From Prevotella sp. (GTDB lineage: Bacteria > Bacteroidota > Bacteroidia > Bacteroidales > Bacteroidaceae): a stretch of DNA of 5,686 nucleotides. Below are positions 1 to 5,352 of the stretch, piece after piece. Position numbers and translations under genes: made by a program. A model generated the notes under the pieces. That model searched no databases and was not told where the DNA came from. It saw nothing but the letters and a program-made list of their open reading frames with translations. Every line of letters starts with the position of its first letter. Position 1 is the first letter of the stretch. Where the stretch lies: positions 1 to 5,686 of the forward strand of contig JAJPZE010000258.1 of NCBI GenBank assembly GCA_021204565.1, written 5' to 3'.

Positions 1-511
1 TCTCTATTATGCACGACGCGATGATGATCGTGAGCACGCACGCTATCCATCCCGCCAACGCCCCGACGCCGAAGACGCCGAACAAACTGTATTGAAAAGC
101 GCCCGAATACATAAACACAGCCGACACCGCAACTATAACGACAAGCCGCACGAACGAAGAAGAGCCGCGCAAATCGTGCCGCAGACCGACAATATAAAGC
201 GCCGTCGCGCCGGCGGCAAGCAACACTATATCGGGCATCGAAACATACAGATCGAGCGCCAAACGTATGCTCCCGGCTGTGAACATCGGGAGCAAGGAGA
301 CAAGCAAGGCAAGCAGCCACACCGGATAAAGCGACAAACCCGCCATCTTCAACACCGTCAGAAACGTCTTGTCGATATCGTCCGGCAGTTTTCCCCAGTT
401 GTCTTTCACCGACGTGAACACCAAGCGCGGAATGACTATAACGCCGGCTAATACGCCGACAATCACCGCCCGGACAATAAGCATCACGTTTGCTCCCGCT
501 ATCCAGCTCAT
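1..511 (-). CDS. WecA/MraY-like polyprenyl-phosphate glycosyl-1-phosphate transferase family membrane protein, C-terminus off window
   Basis: The 170 visible residues are strongly hydrophobic, with membrane segments near residues 9-29, 60-76, 93-110, 120-136 and 146-168. The pattern follows the N-terminal half of the WecA/MraY/TagO family, inner-membrane enzymes that move a sugar-1-phosphate from a UDP-sugar to polyprenyl phosphate. A short polar loop after the first helix holds a PDD (43-45), where the family has its conserved loop. A GLRHD at 109-113 sits where the family has the catalytic GLxDD. The next expected motif, NxxNxxDGxDG, would lie just past the window edge. The first Asp of the DD pair is His here, so this may be a divergent or catalytically altered paralogue. 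The ATG follows the lipoprotein stop by 6 bases with AGGAAG upstream, so the two are probably one operon. The family assignment is from remembered motif patterns; an unrelated membrane protein is possible. Confidence 0.55.
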   Translation of the reverse strand, partial: MSWIAGANVMLIVRAVIVGVLAGVIVIPRLVFTSVKDNWGKLPDDIDKTFLTVLKMAGLSLYPVWLLALLVSLLPMFTAGSIRLALDLYVSMPDIVLLAAGATALYIVGLRHDLRGSSSFVRLVVIVAVSAVFMYSGAFQYSLFGVFGVGALAGWIACVLTIIIASCIIE

Positions 512-517
512 AATCTT

Positions 518-1084
518 TTAATCTTCCTGATCAATGTTCGGCTCCTCTATTTCCTCTATTCGCGACATCGACAGGGCGCCCGTCTTCGACACCATGACCC
601 GGGTCAAGACGTACACGTCGTCCAACTCGTCGGGCGAGCCGATAGTGGCGATGAACACCGCCTCGTTGTTCACAACCTCGTGAAACACCATATTCAGCAA
701 AGCATAAGCGCCCGAACGAGCGTACCTCTCCCCCGCCGCGGCGGCGAAATCGCCCTTATGAAACACGCGGTCGGTTAATTTCCCCGACGGCGAAAGGATA
801 GTTAAACGAATGTCGTTGTCGTAATAACGGTTGCCGTCAGCGTCGGTTACGACGGGTTGCTCCTTATCCGGCGTGCGCGTTATCGTCGCCTCGTACGAAG
901 CGTCACCCCATACGAAGCTCCGCGTAACCGATGTTTCCGGCAACGCCGTTATGCCCTCGCGCACGGCAGGGCGCGTTATCTTGGTAACTATCCGACGGGT
1001 TTCTTTTTTCTTTTCGCACGCTCCGCAAAGCGCCACGGAGCAGATAAGGAAAAGCACGGCCCAAGCTTGCAGTCTCGTTCTCAT
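518..1084 (-). CDS. Small predicted lipoprotein, Bacteroidales type (possibly DUF4738-like)
   Basis: This 188-residue protein starts with a short basic stretch (MRTR), a hydrophobic segment (residues 7-20) and a cysteine-containing end, LCGAC, followed by the charged EKKKETRR. That is the layout of a type II signal peptide, with lipidation most likely at Cys23; Cys at -3 makes the lipobox imperfect. The mature part is mostly polar and beta-like, with a central stretch (residues about 65-110, TITRTPDKEQPVV then DADGNRYYDNDIRLTI) that recalls small Bacteroidetes lipoproteins of the DUF4738 kind. That link is from memory and is tentative; no biochemical role can be assigned. The reading frame stays open upstream to 1339, but those 85 residues lack lipoprotein features and run through a promoter box and the intergenic repeat, so the ATG at 1084 is preferred. 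The ATG at 1092 is out of frame and stops at once. Confidence 0.75.
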   Translation of the reverse strand: MRTRLQAWAVLFLICSVALCGACEKKKETRRIVTKITRPAVREGITALPETSVTRSFVWGDASYEATITRTPDKEQPVVTDADGNRYYDNDIRLTILSPSGKLTDRVFHKGDFAAAAGERYARSGAYALLNMVFHEVVNNEAVFIATIGSPDELDDVYVLTRVMVSKTGALSMSRIEEIEEPNIDQED

Positions 1085-1101
1085 AAGCTCATAATGTGTT
1101 G

Positions 1102-1109
1102 CAAAGATA
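1102..1109 (-). promoter_or_regulatory. Bacteroidetes-type -7 box (TATCTTTG) for the lipoprotein operon
   Basis: Read on the minus strand this is TATCTTTG, matching the TAnnTTTG -7 consensus of the Bacteroidetes primary sigma factor. It lies 17 bases before the lipoprotein ATG, giving a predicted leader of only about 10-12 bases. No good TTTG-like -33 element is seen at the usual 19-21 base spacing, so the call depends on the -7 box and its position. Confidence 0.5.
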
Positions 1110-1231
1110 ATTCTTTTGATTATAAAATCTACATATGCGCCGCTAATTTCAAACCTCTGCTTTAGGTCGTCCTGAGGGTAAAGGCACGCTCCGGCGCGGG
1201 GAGAGCGGCGCTGTCGGTACGTACTCTTAAA
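1110..1231. other. Divergent intergenic stretch with no recognised feature
   Basis: Between the lipoprotein promoter box and the first copy of the 166-bp repeat lie about 120 bases in which I see no gene, hairpin or clear promoter. The first third is AT-rich, as expected just upstream of the leftward promoter, and the rest is GC-rich. It shares no visible similarity with the sequence that precedes the second repeat copy. Confidence 0.5.
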
Positions 1232-1261
1232 GCGGGCGGATATTCGGCTCCGAGCGCAAAA

Positions 1262-1289
1262 CCCCCGCCGCTCGTGAGAGCAGCGGGGG
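1262..1289 (-). terminator. GC-rich hairpin in copy A, terminator-like on the minus strand
   Basis: The arms CCCCCGCCGCTC and GAGCAGCGGGGG pair over 12 positions with one C-A mismatch around a GTGA loop. Read on the minus strand the stem is followed by TTTTGCG, a short T-run that fits a weak intrinsic terminator. Read on the plus strand no T-run follows. In its present place no leftward gene ends here, so it may act as an insulator, or it may be left over from an earlier arrangement. Confidence 0.6.
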
Positions 1290-1291
1290 CG

Positions 1292-1319
1292 AATAAATGC
1301 TTTATTTGGCAGTAAAGCA
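1292..1319. promoter_or_regulatory. Two overlapping AT-rich palindromes, possible operator (copy A)
   Basis: AATAAA-tgc-TTTATT (1292-1306) and TGCTTTA-n8-TAAAGCA (1298-1319) are both perfect inverted repeats and share TGCTTTATT, so they cannot form at the same time as hairpins. They lie about 60-80 bases upstream of the promoter box. That is compatible with a dimeric regulator site or an RNA structure on readthrough transcripts. No regulator gene is seen in the window, so the role is inferred. Confidence 0.4.
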
Positions 1320-1376
1320 CAAAAACTAAGCTTGCACAAAGTTACGCTTTTCCCGCCGCATCTCCAAATATTCCGT

Positions 1377-1384
1377 TACCTTTG
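1377..1384 (+). promoter_or_regulatory. Bacteroidetes-type -7 box (TACCTTTG) for the system 1 operon
   Basis: TACCTTTG fits TAnnTTTG exactly and lies 29 bases before the methyltransferase ATG. The best upstream T-run, TTTT at 1348-1351, is 25 bases away, which is longer than usual, so the -33 part is weak. The same sequence at the same place in copy B supports a real function. Confidence 0.6.
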
Positions 1385-1413
1385 CGGGCACGAAATAATC
1401 TTTATATACGATT

Positions 1414-2907
1414 ATGACTTCATCGGGCAGAGATGTCAAACATGGCGGGCAGGTGTTCACCCCGCCGTATCTTGTCGGTTATATGCTCGACCTTGCCGGG
1501 TACGTGGGCAGGGAGATTCTTTCCCGGCACGTTATCGACAACAGTTGCGGCGAGGGAGCGTTTCTGTGCGAGGTTGCCGACCGTTATTGCGCGGCGTTCA
1601 CGGCATCGAAGAGCGATATGAACGCTTTGAAAGGGGAGTTGGAGCAATATATTCACGGCATTGAGATTGACCGCAGGGCGGCGGCTCGTTGCCGTTATAA
1701 TCTTGACGGCGTTGCGGCGCGTTACGGTTTAAACGGCGTTAATTGGGACGTCATCAACGCCAATGCGCTTGATGTGAAGAAATATGATGGTTTGATGGAT
1801 TACGTTGTAGGCAACCCGCCGTACGTTCGCGTTCACAATCTTGCGGACGGCTATGCGGCGGTGAAGAGTTATCGTTTTGCGCAAGACGGGATGACGGATT
1901 TATACCTCGTGTTCTTCGAGTTGGGGTTTAATATGCTTTCTCCGTTGGGGCGGCTGTGTTATATAACGCCGAGCTCGTGGCTGTCGAGCGTTGCGGCGGG
2001 CAATATGCGCCGGTATATCTTGCGGCGGCGGACGCTGACCGCGCTTGTCGACCTTGCTCACTTCCAGGCTTTCGAGGGGATAACGGCATACACGATGATT
2101 GCGCTTTTTTGCAACGGGCGGCGCTCCGGCGGCATCGATTATTATAAATACGGCGAGCGCTCCCTGCGGGGCGAATACGTGTGCAATGTAAGTTATGACG
2201 ACATCTGTATCGGAGGTAATTTTTATCTCGCGCCGCGCCGGGAGTTGGAAGAGTTGCGCGGGATAAAGACGCGCCGCGCGTTTAAATACTGCATGGTAAA
2301 GAACGGGTTCGCAACCCTTGCCGACCGCGTGTTTATCCTCGGCGTTACGTTCGACAGCCTTACCATCCCCGTCCTTAAAGCCTCAACCGGACGTTGGCAT
2401 AAAGGGTTCTTCCCCTACGCCCCCGACGGAACGCCCTTGCCTGAAGAGCAAATATTCGCTTATCCCGAGATTGCCGCATATCTGAACGCGGCAAAGAGAG
2501 AGCTTCTGAAAGGTAAAGATGAAGCGGCGTGTCCCTATTGGTATCTCTACGGTCGCACGCAAGCCTTGCGCGACGTATGCCGTGAGAAGTATGCGGTGAA
2601 CACCGTTATCAAGGACAAAGCCGGCATCCGCCTTACCCGGGTTGCTCCGGGCGGGGGTGTTTACGGCGGGCTGTATATCCTCACAGCCGTGCCGGAGGAG
2701 ACCTTGCGCGGCGTCGTGGTGTCGGACGACTTCCTCGATTATCTCCGCATGCTGAAGAAATACAAGAGCGGAGGGTATTATACATACAACTCGCTCGACC
2801 TCGAACAATATATCAACGCCGCCCTCGCAAGGCGCGGAATACAAGAATCACACTACGCAAGGAATGACAAACGAAGAGTTTCTCAAAGCGGTCTCACGCT
2901 CTTTTAA
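1414..2907 (+). CDS. Type II gamma-class N6-adenine DNA methyltransferase (system 1)
   Basis: This 497-residue protein carries the motifs of an S-adenosylmethionine-dependent adenine methyltransferase in gamma order. They are motif X GQVFTPP (12-18), motif I DNSCGEGAF (42-50), an acidic IEID (83-86), NANALD (115-120) and the catalytic NPPYVR (134-139). A hydrophobic stretch around 162-190 follows (DLYLVFFE, LCYITPSSWL), then a C-terminal region of about 270 residues that should hold the target recognition domain. It should methylate adenine in the site cut by the neighbouring endonuclease; I do not recognise the specificity. Motif X close to the N-terminus supports this start, which lacks a clear ribosome binding site and lies downstream of the TACCTTTG box. 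The coding strand is G-rich through about residue 300 and C-rich afterwards, which may mark a mosaic gene. The last 44 bases overlap the next gene. Confidence 0.93.
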   Translation: MTSSGRDVKHGGQVFTPPYLVGYMLDLAGYVGREILSRHVIDNSCGEGAFLCEVADRYCAAFTASKSDMNALKGELEQYIHGIEIDRRAAARCRYNLDGVAARYGLNGVNWDVINANALDVKKYDGLMDYVVGNPPYVRVHNLADGYAAVKSYRFAQDGMTDLYLVFFELGFNMLSPLGRLCYITPSSWLSSVAAGNMRRYILRRRTLTALVDLAHFQAFEGITAYTMIALFCNGRRSGGIDYYKYGERSLRGEYVCNVSYDDICIGGNFYLAPRRELEELRGIKTRRAFKYCMVKNGFATLADRVFILGVTFDSLTIPVLKASTGRWHKGFFPYAPDGTPLPEEQIFAYPEIAAYLNAAKRELLKGKDEAACPYWYLYGRTQALRDVCREKYAVNTVIKDKAGIRLTRVAPGGGVYGGLYILTAVPEETLRGVVVSDDFLDYLRMLKKYKSGGYYTYNSLDLEQYINAALARRGIQESHYARNDKRRVSQSGLTLF

Positions 2908-3568
2908 GGAGTTTATCGCCTCCGGCACATCGCGGAGTACACGCAAGCTCAAACCCCTGCACGGCGCAATAGCAAGCGACCTTGCGCACCGCTTAGGGGG
3001 CGGGTACACCGTTCACGCGCAAGGTTACGGCGATGATAAAGAGGCGTTAATAGAGGGGCGGTATTACGGGAAGATGGTCGATATAACCATCTGCGACAGA
3101 CTCGGAGCGGTCTGCGGCATCGCCGTGAAGTTCATAATGCAGAACTATTCGCAGAACTCCAACAACTATTTCGAGAGTATGCTCGGCGAAACAGCCAATA
3201 TCCGCTCGCGCAATTGCCCTTACTTCCAGATATTTGTCATCCTCGATGAGTTGCCCTATTACAAACGCGACAAGACGATAACGCGCTGGGAAAACTTCAC
3301 CCCGCACAACGCCGCCAAATACCTCGCCCTATCGCGCGACGATACCGGGGTGTTCTTTCATACGCCGAACAAAACGCTTATCTACGTGGTTCATATCCCC
3401 CGCCGCAACAACATTACCACTTACGAACAATACATACGTTTTTATTCGGGTAAACAAATACGTATGCAGCTCTCCCCGACCGCGTTCGCCCCGTTCGATG
3501 ACGCTGTTATCCTCAACGATTACGAAACGTTTATCAGCAAGGTGTATCACACTGTCCTTGCAAGATAA
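2864..3568 (+). CDS. Probable Type II restriction endonuclease, PD-(D/E)XK-like (system 1)
   Basis: This 234-residue protein starts inside the methyltransferase gene (44-base overlap, AAGG just before the ATG). That is the usual tight coupling of a Type II pair and the main reason for the call. A core resembling PD-(D/E)XK nucleases is visible: Asp73 in GKMVDITI, then a strand ending AVKF with Lys89. The acidic residue expected two positions before the Lys is Ala87. Glu104 follows at K+15, near the place where Cfr10I/NgoMIV-type enzymes carry a displaced catalytic Glu, so the active site may be rearranged. The Asn-rich stretch 94-102 before YFESMLGET (102-110) looks like a conserved helix. 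I recognise neither the subfamily nor the recognition sequence. Alternatives are an inactive nuclease or another methylation-linked effector. Confidence 0.75.
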   Translation: MTNEEFLKAVSRSFKEFIASGTSRSTRKLKPLHGAIASDLAHRLGGGYTVHAQGYGDDKEALIEGRYYGKMVDITICDRLGAVCGIAVKFIMQNYSQNSNNYFESMLGETANIRSRNCPYFQIFVILDELPYYKRDKTITRWENFTPHNAAKYLALSRDDTGVFFHTPNKTLIYVVHIPRRNNITTYEQYIRFYSGKQIRMQLSPTAFAPFDDAVILNDYETFISKVYHTVLAR

Positions 3569-3625
3569 CGTCGAATTGCCAACTCCTTTGCCGCGACTGC
3601 AACCGGAGTAAGGGGAATAAGTAGC
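3569..3625. other. Short spacer between system 1 and repeat copy B
   Basis: These 57 bases follow the endonuclease stop. I see no hairpin, T-run or promoter in them, so if system 1 transcripts end before vsr they would have to do so inside the repeat module. Confidence 0.5.
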
Positions 3626-3655
3626 GCGGGCGGATATTCGGCTCCGAGCGCAAAA

Positions 3656-3683
3656 CCCCCGCTGCTCTCACGAGCGGCGGGGG
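3656..3683 (-). terminator. GC-rich hairpin in copy B, inverted relative to copy A
   Basis: The arms CCCCCGCTGCTC and GAGCGGCGGGGG surround a TCAC loop, and the 28 bases are the exact reverse complement of the hairpin at 1262-1289. The mismatch is T-G here, a wobble pair in RNA read from the plus strand. On the minus strand a TTTT follows the stem, so intrinsic termination would again favour leftward transcripts. On the plus strand the strong stem lies 87 bases after the system 1 stop and could still protect the mRNA 3' end. Confidence 0.6.
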
Positions 3684-3685
3684 CG

Positions 3686-3713
3686 AATAAATGCTTTATT
3701 TGGCAGTAAAGCA
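3686..3713. promoter_or_regulatory. Two overlapping AT-rich palindromes, possible operator (copy B)
   Basis: This is the same pair of mutually exclusive palindromes as at 1292-1319, unchanged at every base. Any factor that binds the first should bind this one too and so act on both systems. Confidence 0.4.
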
Positions 3714-3770
3714 CAAAAACTAAGCTTGCACAAAGTTACGCTTTTCCCGCCGCATCTCCAAATATTCCGT

Positions 3771-3778
3771 TACCTTTG
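3771..3778 (+). promoter_or_regulatory. Bacteroidetes-type -7 box (TACCTTTG) before vsr
   Basis: TACCTTTG ends 18 bases before the vsr ATG at 3797. The in-frame upstream ATG at 3776 falls inside this box and could not be on a transcript that starts about 7 bases downstream of it, which fixes the start of vsr. Confidence 0.6.
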
Positions 3779-3796
3779 CGGGCACGAAATATCGTT

Positions 3797-4219
3797 ATGG
3801 ATATTCTTAGCGCGGAGCAGCGGCGGCGTTGTATGGGGAGCGTCCGGAGCCGGGATACCGGTCCGGAGCTTGTGGTTCGCAGATACTTGTTTGCGCACGG
3901 GTTTCGTTATCGTTTGCACGCGAGGCGTTTGCCGGGCAGTCCGGATATAGTGTTGAAGAAATACCGGGCGGTCGTATTTGTCAACGGTTGTTTCTGGCAC
4001 GGGCACGAGGCGTGCCGTTATGCGGCGTTGCCCGCCACGCACGCGGCGTTTTGGGCGGAGAAAATACGCGGCAACCGGGAGCGGGACAGGCGTGTCGACC
4101 TGGAGCTGTCGGCACTCGGTTGGCGTGTGCTGACCGTTTGGACGTGCGGGCTTAAACGCGGCGAAAAGGAGCGGACGTTGGAGGCTTTGGCGCAAACAAT
4201 ACGAAACGATAATAAATGA
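3797..4219 (+). CDS. vsr: Very short patch repair endonuclease Vsr (system 2)
   Basis: This 140-residue protein matches the Vsr family along its length. It opens with the family-typical MDILSAEQRRRCMGSVRS, followed by RDTGPELVVRRYL (19-31), LPGSPDIVL (45-53) with the metal-binding Asp50, and GCFWHGHEAC (64-73). That last segment holds His68, His70 and the putative zinc ligands Cys65 and Cys73, with Cys117 in the late VWTCGL. Vsr nicks 5' of the T in T-G mismatches left by deamination of 5-methylcytosine, here most likely in the methylated site of the next gene. Bacterial Vsr genes commonly sit beside cytosine methyltransferases, and I recall the HpaII locus having one. The start at 3797 is preferred over the in-frame ATG at 3776, which lies in the promoter box. 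Its stop overlaps an ATG at 4216. Confidence 0.95.
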   Translation: MDILSAEQRRRCMGSVRSRDTGPELVVRRYLFAHGFRYRLHARRLPGSPDIVLKKYRAVVFVNGCFWHGHEACRYAALPATHAAFWAEKIRGNRERDRRVDLELSALGWRVLTVWTCGLKRGEKERTLEALAQTIRNDNK

Positions 4220-4252
4220 TATGTCCGGCGCGTTTAAGTTCGGAAATATATA

Positions 4253-4260
4253 TACCTTTG
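4253..4260 (+). promoter_or_regulatory. Bacteroidetes-type -7 box (TACCTTTG) before the cytosine methyltransferase
   Basis: This is a third exact TACCTTTG, outside the repeat, ending 18 bases before the ATG at 4279, the same spacing as for vsr. TTTA at 4233-4236 is a poor -33 candidate with a 16-base spacer. It would let the methyltransferase be expressed independently of vsr. Confidence 0.5.
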
Positions 4261-4278
4261 CCTTATGAATCAGAAGAT

Positions 4279-5352
4279 ATGAACACTGCGGAGAGAAGTT
4301 TGTATATTGATTGCCGGGACGCGGTGCGCGTACCGTTCCCCGCTCCGGAGAACCCCCGCTTCCGATTTATCGATTTGTTTGCGGGCATCGGGGGTTTCCG
4401 TCTGGCGATGCAGAGCTTGGGCGGGGAGTGCGTGTTCTCTTCCGAATGGGATGCCGATGCGCAAAGGACTTATTACGCCAACTTCGGCGAAACGCCCGCG
4501 GGGGACATCACGCTCGAGACGACGAAAGCGCTTATCCCGCCGGGGTTCGACGTTCTTTGCGCGGGCTTCCCTTGTCAGGCGTTCTCCGTTGCCGGGCATC
4601 GCAAGGGGTTCGACGAGGCACGCGGCACGCTGTTCTTCGACGTGGCGGAGATACTGCGCCGCTTTCGTCCGAAGGCGTTCTTTCTCGAGAACGTCAAGGG
4701 TTTGCTTATCCACGACAGGGGGCGGACGATAAAGCTGATATTACGTACCCTGCGCGACGAGCTCGGGTATTTCGTTCCCGATCCGCAGACGGTCAACGCG
4801 CTCGACTTCGGTGTGCCGCAACACCGCGAGCGAGTGTATATCGCCGGCTTTCGCGGCGATACCGGCGTAACGGCGTTCGATTACCCGGCACCAATCGACC
4901 GGACAAAGACCTTCGCCGACGTGAAAGAGGAGAAACCCGTGTCGGTGAAATATTATCTCTCGACGCAATATCTGAAGACGCTTATAGCGCATAAGGAGCG
5001 GCACGCCGCGCGCGGCAACGGGTTCGGATATGAGATTGTCGGCGACGACAGCCCGGCGAATGCCATTGTAGTCGGGGGTATGGGCAGGGAGCGTAACCTC
5101 GTGCGCGACAACCGTCTGACCGACTTCACGCCCGTTACGCATATCAAAGGAGAGGTAAACCGCGAGGGCATACGCCGTATGACCCCGCGTGAATGGGCAA
5201 GGTTGCAAGGGTTTCCCGACAGCTTCCGTATTGTCGTCTCCGACGCTTCGGCATACAAACAGTTCGGCAATTCCGTCGCCGTCCCGGCGATACGCGCAAC
5301 CGCGAAAGAGATATTAAAACGAATAAACCTATACGATGCTGACGGGAAATAA
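4279..5352 (+). CDS. hpaIIM: DNA (cytosine-5)-methyltransferase, M.HpaII-like, predicted CCGG
   Basis: All main m5C methyltransferase motifs are present, counted from the ATG at 4279: motif I DLFAGIGGFR (32-41), motif IV GFPCQ with catalytic Cys99, motif VI ENV (137-139), motif VIII QHRER (181-185), motif IX around REGIRRMTPREWARLQGFP (295-313) and motif X QFGNSVAVP (328-336). The target recognition region between VIII and IX contains GNGFGYEI and AIVVGGMGRERNLV, which I remember from M.HpaII, as I do the flanking KYYLSTQY and TDFTP. The predicted product is therefore the inner-C-methylated CCGG. The 357-residue length from this ATG fits the 358 I recall for M.HpaII. An ATG at 4216 overlapping the vsr stop would add 21 residues, but that extension contains a promoter box. 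The gene overlaps the next one by 17 bases. The symbol is given by homology. Confidence 0.93.
   Translation: MNTAERSLYIDCRDAVRVPFPAPENPRFRFIDLFAGIGGFRLAMQSLGGECVFSSEWDADAQRTYYANFGETPAGDITLETTKALIPPGFDVLCAGFPCQAFSVAGHRKGFDEARGTLFFDVAEILRRFRPKAFFLENVKGLLIHDRGRTIKLILRTLRDELGYFVPDPQTVNALDFGVPQHRERVYIAGFRGDTGVTAFDYPAPIDRTKTFADVKEEKPVSVKYYLSTQYLKTLIAHKERHAARGNGFGYEIVGDDSPANAIVVGGMGRERNLVRDNRLTDFTPVTHIKGEVNREGIRRMTPREWARLQGFPDSFRIVVSDASAYKQFGNSVAVPAIRATAKEILKRINLYDADGK

Larger units (their letters stand above)
1232..1397 (+). repeat. 166-bp hairpin/palindrome/promoter module, copy A
   Basis: This segment recurs at 3626-3791 (offset 2394). The two copies match at every base except six positions inside the GC-rich hairpin, all six explained by inversion of that hairpin. 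In order the module holds the hairpin, two overlapping AT-rich palindromes, about 55 bases without an obvious motif, and a TACCTTTG promoter box. It ends 16 bases before the ATG of the adenine methyltransferase. No terminal inverted repeats and no matching target duplications are visible at its edges, so it does not look like a transposable element. Complete identity in non-coding DNA suggests recent duplication, continuing gene conversion or strong selection. Confidence 0.95.
3626..3791 (+). repeat. 166-bp hairpin/palindrome/promoter module, copy B
   Basis: This is the second copy of the segment at 1232-1397, identical outside the hairpin. It ends 5 bases before the vsr ATG. Together the copies form long direct repeats flanking system 1; one crossover between them would remove 2394 bases and leave one intact module in front of vsr. 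Confidence 0.95.

Noticed and set aside
92..451. Open frame on the plus strand at the left edge
   Set aside because: It is very rich in Arg, His and Gln, with no domain signal, and lies antisense to a coherent membrane protein.
1085..1339. 85-residue N-terminal extension of the lipoprotein frame
   Set aside because: It passes through the repeat and the promoter box and would put a signal peptide in the middle of the protein.
1232..1397. Repeat module as a miniature transposable element
   Set aside because: It has no terminal inverted repeats and no target-site duplication at either copy. A GCGGGC near both ends is in direct orientation and short.
1332..1664. Open frames starting with the same residues (MHKVTLFPP) at 1332 and at 3726
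   Set aside because: The shared N-terminus is only the translation of the duplicated non-coding module. The frames diverge after it and overlap well-supported genes in other frames.
4216..4278. Upstream ATG overlapping the vsr stop as start of the cytosine methyltransferase
   Set aside because: The overlap suggests coupling, but the 21 extra residues look unrelated to the family, contain the TACCTTTG box and exceed the expected length. It remains possible on readthrough transcripts from the vsr promoter.
4741..5208. Long minus-strand frames opposite the cytosine methyltransferase
   Set aside because: The plus-strand frame carries all methyltransferase motifs; the antisense frames are a by-product of high GC content.
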